Origin: Atriophallophorus winterbourni
Lineage: Eukaryota; Platyhelminthes; Trematoda; Plagiorchiida; Microphallidae
Assembly (NCBI GenBank): GCA_013407085.1
Contig: JACCGJ010001468.1
Coordinates: 1-64,000, forward strand
Length of the DNA: 64,000 nucleotides
Direction: 5' to 3'
Below, in pieces: positions 43,535 through 55,759 of this stretch. Within the stretch, counting starts at the first letter, position 1, and every line of letters begins with the position of its first letter. The notes below the pieces were generated by a model. It was not told the origin of the DNA. It searched no databases and was given only the letters and a program-made list of their open reading frames with translations. Made by a program: the position numbers and the translations under genes.

Positions 43535-46500
43535 ATGCCCGACTTAAATGGTGGACGCAATTCTAAAACCGATTCCCTGAAGAAACTCGATAACTCCTCT
43601 AAGAGCAAACAACCTTCGTTGAAGTCCGGAGATAAACGAAAACCGGAACGTAGTGCGAATCGAAGTCCCGTGAAACGGCGTGCTCCCCAACGTACACGCT
43701 CTTCCTCATCGGATACATCCGGGTCGGACAGTTCTTCGAGTTCGGGCTCGTCCGATTCTTCAGCTTCCTCATCCTCTCGTTCCTCCAGTGAATCCCCCAA
43801 GAAAGCTGTCCAGGCAAAACGTGAGAATCATGCCAGTTTTGTTCTCGATCGATATTGCTGTTATTATATTGCAAGGCCATCATTTGCCTAATTACAGGCA
43901 TATGATAACTACAACCATCATTACCAGTTACCTTAGTACTTTTAAATGTTACATTATCTTTGTATCACAAGGCTAATCATGATTCCTCACAGACAATTTT
44001 TAACCTCAACGAGCGATTTCTTTGGCGCTTCTATTTCACTATAGTTACTATCAACTATCACTACCATTTCCTGTTCTTTTTTCTTCCTCATAACTGTCTA
44101 GGCCTGGGCAACCTGACAGGTATGGTATGGTATGAAGCCTGATGCAGGCAAAGTGACGCACAGTCAGAGACTGCTCGTGGGCTAAGATACTGTCAGGTTG
44201 CCCAGGCCTAGACAGATATAAAGAAGAAAAAGAACAGAAAATGGTGTTGAGACTCCAGCGTGTTTCAGCATGCAGCCCACTACCGATGGCCAATCAATTT
44301 AGCACGGTGTTAGCCGCACAACACAAAGTACTGCACGATTGCACATCTGTGCACACACGATTGCACATCCGTGCAACCTGACAGTATCTTCGCCCACGTG
44401 CAGTCTCTGACTGTGCCGCACTTTGCCTGATCAGGCTTGTGCTCTCATACCATACCATATAGTTATTATCATACCGCATGTATCATGGAGCAATAAACCG
44501 AAAAGGAATTCGTTAGTCATATTGTAGCGGAAATGTGTCAGGTCGATGATTGCCAAAATGCGTTTCTCACCCAGATGTATATTGCATCACATTTTACCCT
44601 CTCATCCAACGCTGGCCACCAATTCAACCTAATCGCACGACGCAAGAGAACGTCAGTTTGCCAAACGTTCATTACACACACACATTACAAAGAACAGCAC
44701 AGCTATCTATTATTGGCAACTATCGTACCCACCTAAGAAGTCTCCCATATGTTTGTGCCGGTTGCCAGGTTGATCAAAATTGTCAAGCGATTTCTGGCTA
44801 ACTGGTTTCGTTCAAGCTCTCGCCTTGTTTGGCTTGTGAGACCGACCTTTCCGAATTGCATGTCGTTTAGTGGCTATCCTTTGAGTTTTTCATAACCCAA
44901 ATTCTCTTCTTTGTTTGCGATTGTTGTCGGAAAGCACCTTTCTGTGGGTCTTTCGCAGGTGCACTTGGCACAGTAGAACACAAGTCCCACATCAGCTTAT
45001 ATGCCAAATAATATGTGATAAAAACGATCGACAGATTAATTACGAAAGAACTGAATACTATATTTTCATTTGATTCCGTTTCATACGGTTTCGTAATTAT
45101 GTTATTTCGCCATTATATAAAACCAATATGTTTTCAATTATCGGTGGATTAACATGCGCCGTGTTTTCTCATGCCGTGTTTATTTAGCGACGAAGAAACC
45201 GGAGACTCCTAAAGTCACACAAAGTCGAACTGAAAAATCCAAAACTGAATCCCAACCGGCTCACTCTGCGAAGCTTAGCGATAACCGGTCCAATCGAGAA
45301 CCAACAAAAAAGTTGATTGATGACAGCTCAAAATCCAACACCGCGCCACGAATCGATAACAGGGATACTTCTGGTACAGTCGTTGAAGACGCGGCAAGTG
45401 CAGTGCCGCGACCAGTAAAGTCTTCTGTTGATGACGCGGTTGAGAAAACAGATACCGGGAAGACGCAACCGGTTTCTAAAGCTCCATCCAAGCCTTCCAA
45501 ACCCAGTGCGGTTGAAATCGATAAAAATGCCAAAGAACGCAGCAGATCTCCCGCTGCGATTCCACCGTTCACTCGTGTGTTGGTGGAAAAGTTGACACGC
45601 AACGTGAACAAGGTAATCCACCGCGCCGATTCACTTTATTCTGGAGTCTTTTCGATGTTTACGGTAGCTTTCACATTGTTTTAAAAGAAATTTCAATCCT
45701 TTTTTAACATATCCACAGTTTATCCAGAAACGTTGATCCTTTTTAAGTATCTGTGCTGTTTCTCTTGTGTTGGATTTGTAAACGCTGACTGTTAGAATTT
45801 ATGTGTTCCGGTCTATGAAATTGCCCAGGCCCATAGTAAAAGCAACGCGATGGAGCCTTGCAGTGGGACGTGTCACAACGCATGACTGGCTGTGATTATT
45901 GTAGATTACTGTGTTAATTCGCCACAACACATGTTTTGTGTAACTCCGGTATTTTCGCTTTACGTGCTACTAAAATTACTAACAGCCATGTTGACTACTA
46001 CTTAAATCCCATGCATAACTCAGACGGAATGTTTTCTGTCCACGATGTTTGGTGGTCAAATAGCAAAAACCTCCTGGTATAAACGTTCAATGTTTGTTGT
46101 GCACTAGGATGTCTGTGCGTAGTTTATCGTGACGATTTTCGTTTAGTGGTATATAGCTATTTATTTGTTTATCAAATATGTGGCGAAACCAAGTTATGGT
46201 AATTGCAGTGATGCCGGAAGAGATATTTGGAGTCCTAACTTGAAACGCCTCATGGCTATCATCAACCACCTGTTTCTTTTGTTGGCATTCACGAACCGTC
46301 AGTTGTTAATTTAGCATACGAGTTCCTCGTTAGTTAGAGACTGAATTCTTGCCGTAACTCTTGATCGTTAAACCGACGAAAATCGTTCTTGGCCGACTTT
46401 GATGCAGTTTCGCACATCATGTTCATCCTGGCACGTACGAAAGAAACTCCTTCAAATGGGCTAACCATCCAGCTTCAAAGCCTATTCGATTTAAAAATCA

Positions 46501-49500
46501 TGGTATAAATTGGCTTGCTAAAAACGCCCATAGTTATTCGTCTATGCAGGCTTGTGTTTCATTATGTTTTGCTGAACAAAAATCTATGGCGGACAAATAA
46601 AATTCTCATTTACTGTTGTTTAAATTGGGATGAAAATCGCGTTTGTTCAGTCAAGCATTTGATTGCTACTTTAACGTGCCGGTGAAATGAGGTGACTTTG
46701 GTTTACGCTGAAATATCTGCCTTAATCTCTATTACGAAACTGTCTGGGCTTGGGTAACTTGGTCCTATATCAGCCCAAATGCAGTCTATGTCTGCGTGGC
46801 GATTTGCTTAACTCTCGATTTGCTCTTTCTTACATACATTACATGAAAATTTTTAGGGTGTCACGCTATAAGTTTCGGATTTCGTCTGTATGAACACGCG
46901 TTTGATAAATTAAAACCACTTTCTAAAATGCTCATTTGCATGCATTTATATCACACCCACCCACACCCCACGATCGGTTTCGTGCTGTTTGTATTCATCA
47001 GGTAGGGACAGTAGGATCAGGATCCGCATGCAATTGAACAGTAGAAGAATGGTAAACAAGTTGCGCTTATATGCCACTGTTAGATAAGGTTGGTCTGATA
47101 TGGTACGAAAGCACACGTCTGATCCAGGCAAAGTGCCGCACAGTCAGAGCCTGCACGTAGGCTAAGATACTATCAGGTTTCCCAGGCCTAGACAGATATG
47201 AGGGGGAGAATAGAAATAGAAATGGTAGTGAGACTCCATTGTCTTTCATCATGCAGCTCATTACCATTGGCCTATCAATTTTGCTCGATGTTAGGCGCAC
47301 AGCACAGAAATGTTGCACGATTGCACATCCGTGCGGGTTGGTACGCCCACACTCAACTAGATCGGGTTTAAACGCAGGTTTCAAGCGCATGCGGATCCTG
47401 CTTCTACTATAACCACTTTCTGTTTGTAAATCTGGTTGTTGCCGTTTCGATTCTTTACATGCTTTCTTAAATTCGTGTAGTCTAAGTGCATCCCACACCA
47501 CACAGTTTATTAGTATGCCTAAAGTATTTTCTTTCTTTGCCGACTTCAGCTGATAAACTACCTTCGCTTTTTCGGTACCGTCAATTTTCAAAGCAGCCTG
47601 CTCACGTCATTACTCATTCATTCCCTTTGGCACACCCACTGGCGTGTGATTTCAAACGTTTATCTAAACCACTTTATCACATATATTCGTTTCATTTTAA
47701 ATCCAAATTCATTCGTTATCAATCAGGCGCATATTACGGAGATCTTCTCAGTTTGGGGTGAAATATCCAACGTGGAGATGCCGCCCGATCGATTACATCC
47801 TGAGTTTAGCCGATGTTACGCCTATATCACGTATGCCGACCCGAAATGCGCGTCCGATGCGGTGAACTTTATGAACGGTGGCCAAATAGACGGTGAAGTC
47901 ATTCGAGTGACCGAAGTTTTCTCCAGACCTAGTACTTCTGCACGCGCGGGTGGAGATACCGCGGAAACATCTCATCACAGGTATCACCATTTGTAATGTG
48001 GATCCAAATATTTCTAAATATGCACATCATGTTTCATGGACACATGTTATGGGGAGTTAGTTCGTGTGCGCTCAAGTCCATTTTAGACATGATATTATGC
48101 AGTCCTTCTGACTCCCTCTGACAACGCGGGGCTACGTTAACTACCAAATGGTATCAAGACCTCACGGCAATGTCATCACTAACATACTTCCTCTGTGAAA
48201 TGTGGAAACCCAACGTTATCGCACTTCGCACGGTCTATTCTTGGTTCTTTCATACCCCAGTGTTCCTTGGTACTGATGGTACTGTCCATGTTCATTCGCT
48301 TGTTTCTGCGGTCCCATTGATTTACGGGCCGTTGTTTGCAGCAGATTATTGATAAACCAGCAATCTCGCCATTTCAAATTTACAAGCTAAACTTATTTTC
48401 ACATATCAAAGCAATTAAAAAAGTTTTTTCGTACCACACAAACTTAAAATATTAAGGCTTTCGTTTCCACGAAACATCTGCGAGAGACTATTTTCGAAAC
48501 TAAACCTTTCCTTGCGTTCAGTAAACAACCAGAACTTTCAATTATTTGCTGCATCTCACCTCTTTTGACTTTAGCCATTCTTATGATTTTATTTTATAGT
48601 TTCGGTGTAGTAAACACTTTTTAATTAACCTCCTACCAGACAATGGGTAAAAATTACGTGTAACATTACATATGCATTGCTTTGGGTTTACCCTTTTTCC
48701 CGCCTCCTTAGACTCCATGATCTTTCCGTGTTTTTGCTTTAGTCATGTAAATTTAGCTATTTGAGTTTCAGATAAGTTCTTTGAGATAGTTTGGGTCAAC
48801 TGATCTTCACACTCGCCTTCAATTAGTCCCGGTGTGATAAAGTAGATTAAAAATTGGTTCTTTCCGATTCAACTAAGTTGTGCGACTCTAGACAGAAGTG
48901 AATAAGTTACTTACCGCCAATCGAGATCCGACTGATGTCAGTCTCTATTAAATTGTTCTGTGTTTTTTCAGCCATGGCGGGAGTTGAATGAACTTTCAGT
49001 AGCATTAATGTCAACATTATGCTTCTGGTTTACAGGAATTTCTTATCCATATTCGATTCAATGATCTTGCAGCATAGTTATGATGTTACGTATTCCACAA
49101 CCTTTGCAGAGATCGTGTTCCCACTAGACGAGAACCGGAGAAACCTAGTGACTCGAACCGTGACCGCAAGCCCGAAGCGGCACCGGTGTCTCATCGCCGT
49201 ACGGCTGACTCATCTGAACGTCCACGTGACCGCGAACGACCTGGCGCTGACATGGATCGTCGAAAAGAAATGCAAGATCGACGTGAGCGCGAACGGGAAC
49301 GTGAACGCCAGCGGGATCGATCGCGCGACTTGGACAGGCCTCGTCGGGCGAGACGCGGTAGTAGTGGGAGCCCTTTTGCAGGTCGAATGGCACCGTCGGC
49401 TCGACAACGTTCGCCGATTAGTAGCTCGCGCTATCGCCGAACAAGTACGTTTTCATTCAAACTTTATTCATTGCGTCGAACGTTTCCCATATGTTTCGGA

Positions 49501-49780
49501 TACTCTACCTTATCGTTTAGGCCCTGCAAATGCGAGACCAATGCCAGCTCGCCGTGGTAGGTCTCGAAGTCCGAAAGATTTGAAACCGAAGCAAACCGGT
49601 CGTTCAAGTGGTGGTGGTGGTGGTGCTAAGCCCCCAGTTGGTCGTCGTGGAAGGAATGTTACCCGCTCGTCGTCAACTTCTTCCTCCGCTTCTGGTACTT
49701 CGAATTCGTCCTCTTCAAGTTCCAGATCCGGTTCGAGTTCCTCTTCGTCGAGTTCAAGCTCCTCACGCTCCCACACCTGA
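43535..49780 (+). CDS. RNPS1: RNPS1-like RNA-binding protein with serine-rich domain (5 exons)
   Basis: RNPS1 activates splicing and is part of the ASAP/PSAP complexes associated with exon-junction complexes in the nucleus. Coding exons: 43535-43820 (ATG 43535), 45188-45612, 47727-47980, 49128-49444, 49521-49780 (TGA). All introns are GT-AG and phases run 1, 0, 2, 1, giving 514 codons with stop. N terminus: Lys-rich, then a long Ser run (about 57-90), then a Lys/Ser/Thr linker. RRM about 224-300: RNP2 V-L-V-E-K-L, conserved L-T-R-N-V, RNP1 R-C-Y-A-Y-I-T-Y, and G-G-Q-I-D-G as in human RNPS1. C terminus (322-513): alternating Arg/Glu/Asp, RS dipeptides, a Gly run and a terminal Ser tail. It is about 200 residues longer than human RNPS1, mostly in the linker and tail. 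An AATAAA follows at 49839. Confidence 0.93.
44055..44458 (+). mobile_element. SINE-A pair: plus copy split by a minus copy
   Basis: In RNPS1-like intron 1. The plus-sense copy occupies 44055-44119 and 44373-44458, and ends with CATACCATACCAT. A complete minus-sense copy (44120-44372) sits inside it, flanked by identical GCAACCTGACAG at 44108-44119 and 44373-44384. The arrangement leaves inverted arms of about 85 bp (44120-44205 against 44375-44458) around a loop of about 170 bp, so the intron transcript could fold into a long hairpin. Confidence 0.88.
44120..44372 (-). mobile_element. SINE-A, complete 253-bp insertion with 12-bp target duplication
   Basis: The best-defined member of the family. 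Sense strand starts ACGGATGTGCAATCG and ends with TTCATACCATACCATAC-type tail (here the AAAGCAC/GAAGCC junction is shortened). A 21-bp head segment (GCACACACGATTGCACATC on the plus strand) is partly duplicated. The exact 12-bp flanking duplication proves insertion as a unit. No RNA polymerase III boxes that I can call with confidence. Confidence 0.88.
46738..46815 (+). repeat. SINE-A, worn fragment
   Basis: ACTGTCTGGGCTTGGGTAAC, then ATCAGCCCAAATGCAGTCT: the middle of SINE-A with many substitutions. In RNPS1-like intron 2. Confidence 0.55.
46930..47095 (+). repeat. Repeat C, partial dispersed unit
   Basis: Aligns with the later half of the tandem unit: CCCAC..CGGTTTCGTGCTGTTTG, GGGACAGTAGGATCAGG, and CTTATATGCCACTGTT, which is nearly identical to 30390-30405. 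In RNPS1-like intron 2. Confidence 0.6.
47098..47336 (-). mobile_element. SINE-A, near full length
   Basis: Complete block order on the minus strand from GCACGGATGTGCAATCG (47334) to GCACACGTCTGATCC... GGTACGAAAGC (47100). GGTTGGT occurs on both sides (47087-47093 and 47337-47343), a likely target duplication. In RNPS1-like intron 2. Confidence 0.8.
48000..49100 (+). other. RNPS1-like intron 3, no further features
   Basis: Intron 47981-49127. AT-rich, no repeat copies recognised. A 60-codon frame at 48170-48352 has no support. Confidence 0.5.
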
Positions 49781-49838
49781 GCAGGTTTGCATTTGGATTG
49801 CGAATCACGGCGTGTTGTTGTATTGTTTTATGCTACTC

Positions 49839-49844
49839 AATAAA
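49839..49844 (+). terminator. Polyadenylation signal AATAAA
   Basis: A canonical hexamer 58 bp after the RNPS1-like stop codon, followed by a T-rich stretch (TTGTTTTTTTG). A short 3' UTR is implied. Confidence 0.8.
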
Positions 49845-50111
49845 AGTATTCCTGTCATTGTTTTTTTGTTTTTCCAGCCCTACAACTGCAAAATACGACC
49901 ACTTACCAGGTTTTTATTTTTTCTACACGAGCTGAAATATTCCATTGGATTCGTATACCTATCTAATACTGAATTCTAGTCGATGAGATGTTTTTAAATG
50001 TACCCAAACCTTGACAAGTATAAGAAAACGAAAATGGCAGTTAATGATTGATGGCAAATCAGTTTAGCACATGTAATCAATTTTCCTATGGTCTCACATC
50101 TCTAAATGATT

Positions 50112-50648
50112 TTAACCATTACAATTATGATTACTCGAAAGAGTTGTGGACTTTTGCATTCGCTTCATAGTTATTACGTCAGCGTAGACACACTGAATTA
50201 AAGTGACGGCCATGTTGTGCCTTCTACAGCTCAGCTCTCGGGATAATTGGGGACTTAGCTTGACTTCAGTTGCAAATAAAAATGGTCTTTTAATTGCAAT
50301 CGATTGTGTACCGTAATTGACCATCTCGCCAACAGCGTTGCGCGGAGGATTATCACCATTCCTTGGGTTTATGCTTTGTTTCTGCTTTGGCTCTCGTCCG
50401 ATTTCAATCCTCATTAGCAATCTGTAGCACATTGTTAAATGTGGTTCTTTCAAAGAATTTGGTCCCAATGTTGTCTTCGTTTTGAGAATATGCTCATAGA
50501 TCAAAAATGCTCTAACGCCGCGCGTTTCATATATCTTATGCCAACCAAGTCCAACTGATCTACATGTGTGGTCCTGTGTGACCATCAAAATTGACTTATG
50601 ACAGTCATCGGCCAATGTGCTTAGGATCGTCAATTCGTAATCATTCAA
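50112..50648 (-). CDS. Unrecognised open frame
   Basis: 178 codons without a stop on the minus strand, ending in TAA-type stop near 50112. The first codon of the frame counted here is TTG, and no ATG lies near it; the first internal Met that could start a protein is in M-V-T-Q-D-H. Composition is ordinary (charged, scattered Cys), with no domain, signal peptide or membrane segment. No clear splice sites. It lies convergent to the RNPS1-like gene. It may be an exon of an unknown gene or chance. Confidence 0.2.
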   Translation of the reverse strand: MNDYELTILSTLADDCHKSILMVTQDHTCRSVGLGWHKIYETRGVRAFLIYEHILKTKTTLGPNSLKEPHLTMCYRLLMRIEIGREPKQKQSINPRNGDNPPRNAVGEMVNYGTQSIAIKRPFLFATEVKLSPQLSRELSCRRHNMAVTLIQCVYADVITMKRMQKSTTLSSNHNCNG

Positions 50649-51285
50649 GTTTGCGTTTGTCCGGCCAGCGTAAACGCTCGTGACTCTGAATCACAAAAAT
50701 GTTGGTGTGAAAATGAAGTTGCATTTTCCTTACCAAAGACCTTTTGGTGTTAGACTTGATTGTTCTACGCCTTCTTATCGTGGACCAGACATTTGTGTAG
50801 TTTGCTACGTATTGGCCAATTAGAAACCGGTATTATTGCGGAGAGAATAGGTGTCGAGATAAAGGTACACTTAAGTTTAGAAACAGGGCTATGTTGTTTT
50901 ATGCGTTCTGTTCAAAAATAACTTGCATTAGTAACATGCTGGTCTCAATCATGATTCTATCTATCGGATATATCATTGATATGCTCAGCCTTAAACATGT
51001 CAAGGCTGACTTCTTTGCATAATTAATTAATTCTTTTGTTGCGTTATCAGACATTAGAGTAAAAGCATTTTATTGAAATACACAGCATCTTGGTTCGTCA
51101 GGTGCATTGCAATTTTTATTAAAACACTTTGTTTAGTATGTGCACTGCCATGTTGGGTTCTTGCTGTTTACACATCCGAATAGAATGTTTCTTATCAGGA
51201 TTACTAATATAGCCTTATCAAAGTCCAATTACTCCGATACCACCGAGGATGGAAAATGGTGTGCAACAATGTGTAAAACAGCATT
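50649..51285. other. No recognisable gene
   Basis: AT-rich spacer; nothing supported. Confidence 0.45.
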
Positions 51286-52725
51286 CGTCAAGATTCAAGA
51301 TTTATGGTGAAAAAAGCAAATAGCTGTAAAATACTATAGGATATATGTGTGAAAGTTAAGCAAATCGTTACTTTAATGCTTGCCTCCATGTACGTCAAGG
51401 AAGGAGCAAAAGTAATTCCAATTGTGATATGGAGAGTGGAAGTTTCCACCGGAAATATATGATTGGTATATTTGTTTTTCCAGGTATGTGTGTAAGAAGT
51501 AATCACTATGAGATTTCAGTAAACTGGGCCCAACGCAATATTATTCAACTTAAAAGATCGTAACGTTTGTCTGAGTATCAATTTCTGGCGGTAAGCTGTT
51601 CCACAAAAAGCATGCATACTGCGTAAAAGTTGCGGCGAAAGTTTAATCTGGAATGTTGGATTTGATGACCCAGGTTGTGACTGCGGGCCGGGAGCTTGGA
51701 ACCAATTGTAAAAAGGCGTCTGAGTTGGTAAGACCTCGTATGGATAATTCCGTATGTCAGGATTAGGTCAGCTGGAATGCGTCTGCACTCCACTGTGCAC
51801 AATCCAAGTCTAGTCAGTCGCTGCTTATGCAATCCATTAACTATTTTGGTTACCTTATGAGGTTGCCTTTCGAGGAGCGATATGACTTTTTACATGCATG
51901 GTATCCAATCTTGTACTGTATAGTCCATAGTAAGTAGGTATTGGGTATATTTGACAATGAGTGCGGTGGATAACGTCCGAAAATTCGTCTGAGTAAGCCG
52001 AGTACGCTGCATGCGCACTTGTAAATAGCCTCGCACTGCAAACTGTTTTGCACAGTTCCGCACACCCAGATACCGAGATCTCTGATATACACCACTCAAC
52101 CGTGTGACTGCCAAGTATGTATGAGAAAGGTAAGGGTTTCCCGGCTTGCAACATTTGGCACTTACGCAAGTTGAAGGGCAGCTTGTATTTGATTAACCAC
52201 TGGTGCCGCTCATTTAAATTTGCGTGTAAAACTAGGAAATCCTCAAATGTGTACATCGTCGGCGAAAACAAGTTTTCATCGCACCAGATTCGTAGATTGT
52301 TTATAAATATTAAGAACAGTATTGGACCTAGTACTGAACCTTGTGGGACACCGCTCGTGGCATCAATAATACGGGAAATTTCGCCATCTACCCTGACTTT
52401 CGCTTTGCGTTCAGACAGGCCAACTGCGAGAGCCAGTTAGTATTTATATATATATATATATCTATATATTATATATATATATATATAATATATATATTAT
52501 ATGTGTGTGTTTGTGTGTGTGTGTGTGTGTGTTTAAACAGGCATGTATGGAATTCTTTTCGTCTAGTGCTAGCGTCCAGTCGTTTAAAGTCATGAGCAAG
52601 TTAGACAAACATGAACGTGGTTTTTCTAAATCCATGTATCTGAGAAAGAATTTCATGACTCTTGAGGTGCCTGATAAGACTTTCACAAACCAAGCGTTCC
52701 ACTACTTTAGAAACAACTAAAAAAT
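51286..52725 (-). mobile_element. CR1-like LINE (third family), RT to 3' end, decayed
   Basis: Minus strand. RT palm entry: K-P-R-S-C-L-S-N-L-L-M-T-L (about 52640), then Q-G-S-V-L-G-P-I-L-F-L-I-F-I (about 52330). The FADD box is degraded. H-Q-W-L-I-K-Y-K-L-P-F-N-L-R-K-C-Q-M and R-D-L-G-I-W-V follow, then a worn C terminus to about 51560. The 3' end (51286-51350) shares GATTCAAGATTTATGG with the copy at 58.4 kb. A microsatellite at 52443-52534 separates two RT pieces. Confidence 0.75.
52443..52534. repeat. (TA)n-(TG)n compound microsatellite
   Basis: TA repeats with TCTATA interruption, then about 30 bp of TG repeats. It sits inside a LINE RT sequence. Confidence 0.95.
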
Positions 52726-53400
52726 CGCCTATTTTTCAATTTCCAAAAGTGTCATGTCAAACCTTGTAAAATATGCGGAGTTTCAGTATTTTCTTGGTAC
52801 GCAGCCTCTCGTGGACCATGGAACAAAAGGGCTTGGGTGTGTTAATAAGCAACACCCTAGGGATATCGAGCCACTGTAACTCCGTCTATCGCAAAACATC
52901 ATAGAAATTATCACTCCTAAAGAAACTTTTCGGTAGGTTCTCAAAACAGACAATTCCCTGCACGGCAATGCTTCTGCTTGCGTGTCTGAGACAGCCTTAA
53001 ATCTGCTTAGTCAGATTGCGCTAGCGTTATTTTCCTGTGTACTCGCCAAGTATGTCTGACGAAGTCTCATTGCATTGGTTAGATAAGTGAGTTTCATGGG
53101 AGGTGGTCCATCACCTTTGTAATTTGATGACCGGAGTTTCCTGGATGTACTCACAATAACACTCCCGCGCTCCTATCATTTCTGCTATGTAGAGCCACTG
53201 TTTGTAGTCATATTGTGGTGGTCGTCGCTATAAGCATAGTCTTAAGCAGAACGCTTATGAGAGTAATTTATAAAAAGGACGGACACCTCATTTAATGCTG
53301 ATGCACCTCCAGAAATAGCAGCAAACCACATTTAAAAAATAAATGCAAAACTATGGCGTCTAGATACACACAAATAGTCCTGAAATTAAATCACCAAAAT
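52726..53400. other. No recognisable gene
   Basis: No supported coding or repeat; a minus-strand frame at 52783-52968 has no motif. Confidence 0.4.
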
Positions 53401-53476
53401 GTCTCCACCTGACGACGGCAAACCACCAGAAACCGGTAGTGGTGTGTAAGGGATGGGGATATGAGCAACACATTAC
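53401..53476 (-). repeat. Repeat C, short dispersed unit
   Basis: GTCTCCACCTGACGACGGC, then CCAGAAACCGGTAGTGGTGT and GGGATGGGGATATGAGC: reverse complement of 30262-30335 with few changes, the closest single copy to the first tandem unit. Confidence 0.75.
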
Positions 53477-54646
53477 TTAAGTGAATAACAGTTCTTCATT
53501 CGTCATCCAGCTCTAACTGATGGTCGCAAACTAGGCCATATTTATGTGGAAGCGATTTAGCTTGGTTTTCAACCCCTTAGGCCAAGGCAGTTTAATTTAA
53601 CAATCAATGCGAAAGAAGCAGTTAACCTATCTGCAATCTGGAGTCGGTAATCGTTAGTGAGCATGTCATCTAGCTTGCAGGCCTTAAGCACTTGCGAGTA
53701 AATACGTTAACTGACACAGACCACTCTTGCAATTAATAAAACAGTCTGGGGCCATTTGATTATGACTACCTCTCTCAATTGCCGCTCAGTGTGTATTCTT
53801 GTCGGTCTACTTTCAGGTCACAATGAGAATGAATAAAAAATGATGCATAATTTATCTTATTGATTGTTTTAATGCACTTCAACTTACTAAGCTTCTGCGC
53901 CACTCTCGAAACGTTACTAAATAGATCCCATTACCTATCGCATCCAGCCAATTTCGCATTACGATCCCAACTCCTTCAGTTTCAAGCAATTTTAAAATCC
54001 TTTAAGAAATATATAATACTTGGAAGCCGCTTCCATAAATGTTCCCAAACTTTTGGTGACACCAGATTATCTAGCTCCCGCCGCGGTATCAAACCAGCAC
54101 ATTTTTCGACAACCCTCATTCGTATCAACTGGATGCTACACGTTATATGGAGTAGGTATTCGCGTATACCTTTAGTAGTTGATTCTCTATTCGAATGTAA
54201 TGGTCAGCACTTACGGATACGCATCGATTGCTACATACACGACTTTCATGCGCCTGTGTGATTTGGCACCAAATGTGTTTTTCAAAATCAACGCGACACT
54301 GATTGACACGTGAAGGTTATTTGGAATAGCTTATTCGTGTTGCTCACCCAAATAGCAACCCGTTTGCTTGAAAGCATCTGCGAGAGCGGCGTTAGTGTGT
54401 TATTAAAGTCTCTAAACTCAACTGAAGTCCAGTATCGAGAGTACGAACCGGAAATACAAATTATGTTCAATGCGTCCAAGTGGTCCAATTCTGCTATGAA
54501 ATTAGGGAAACGCTATTGCAAACGGTTTTGTATCTACATAATGTAGATTTGTGAAGTGCGCTAGCGAATAATGCAATTAAGGCCAACCTTGACAACCGAT
54601 ATGGCAGACACAATCAAGCACGAATGTAAAGCTAATAGAAGAAGAC
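53477..54646. other. No recognised gene; two open frames of unknown status
   Basis: Plus-strand frames at 53860-54261 (133 codons) and 54310-54546 (78 codons). The second follows a possible acceptor (CACCCAAATAG) and has a protein-like stretch (S-L-N-S-T-E-V-Q-Y-R-E-Y-E-P-E), but neither has a domain or a consistent exon chain. Confidence 0.3.
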
Positions 54647-54828
54647 CGCAACAACATTGTTTTACTGTACATAACAGTTGACCTTGATAACACTTCCCGT
54701 TGAATCGTGTTCCGTGATTGCTACCCTGTACCTTCGTGCACCTTTTGGCTACCGCGATAAACGTTTCACCTCTTGTGCCTTTTCTCCAACATTCTTGGGG
54801 ACATTATTGTAGTGGTCAGTCTACTACA
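54647..54828 (+). repeat. 5' LTR
   Basis: Starts CGCAACAACATTG (the usual TG lost) and ends GTCAGTCTACTACA. It contains no obvious TATA box. About 90% identical by eye to the 3' LTR, with one small indel region near 54665-54695. Confidence 0.85.
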
Positions 54829-55759
54829 AATAGGTGAGCCCGACGTGATGCACGAATCCTTTGTGTAATACAATTAGTGAGCTCGATATCCACGCACACT
54901 TCGATTTTGTTCCGGTACGTCCTTTCCCGATTTACATCGGCGTATTGCAGGATAATATTTTTTACCTCCTTTAACACGTTTTACATCCAAACGTCATATG
55001 CATCACATAACTACACTTGTTGATCAATTAACAAGTCGGGTTAGAACACAATCTATAGGGCAGACAGTTTACTTTGTTTACTGCTTGTAAGCCCCTCGTA
55101 CATCAATCAACGGATCGTCAGGTAGGTGCTCTCCTAGAGAGACAACGCACCAGGATTTTGTCAGTCATTTCACGACTGACATATGATATATCTTAGGAGC
55201 CACAATTCCTATCTCTACAACGTGTGTGATAGACTTGCCACTCTCCCTCAAACTCAGCGAAATCGCTGCAGTGCAAGCTACCGGCATCTCACAGCTCAGG
55301 GACGCCTATTCTTTCATCACACCTCTCCCCTTGCCCGATGGCTTGGGCAATATCCTTTGCGACCTATCGCAAAGCGCTTACCGACTACTTACCCTGTCTG
55401 CTTTTAGACGGCGCATTAGTCATACCATACGCAATCTTTCCCATCCTGGCATTCGTGCTTGCGTTACGTTTGTTACGGAAAGAGTAGTATGGCCGAAAGC
55501 CAGTGGGTACGTTCAGCATGACACTTTCACGGCAACCCCATCATATTTGATAATAACCACGTATACATCAAGTATTTACCCACAATCCGCCATCTCCACA
55601 GTGAGTAAGCGCCCGGAACGGCACATTTTCCAATTATGTAGCGGGTATTTAACACGTTATCGCTTGGTACATCCCGTGCATGCTTTTTATACCTCTTCAC
55701 TATATCTCGGTCGTGGCCATAAACCCATGCACCAGAGAGTTTTTTCTTCTCACTTATCA

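Noticed and set aside
47067..47591. 174-codon minus-strand open frame
   Set aside because: Half of it is a SINE-A copy (47098-47336) and the rest is intron sequence of the RNPS1-like gene.
53860..54261. 133-codon plus-strand open frame downstream of RNPS1-like gene
   Set aside because: No domain, no splice chain and no repeat of it elsewhere in the window. Composition is compatible with chance in AT-rich DNA.
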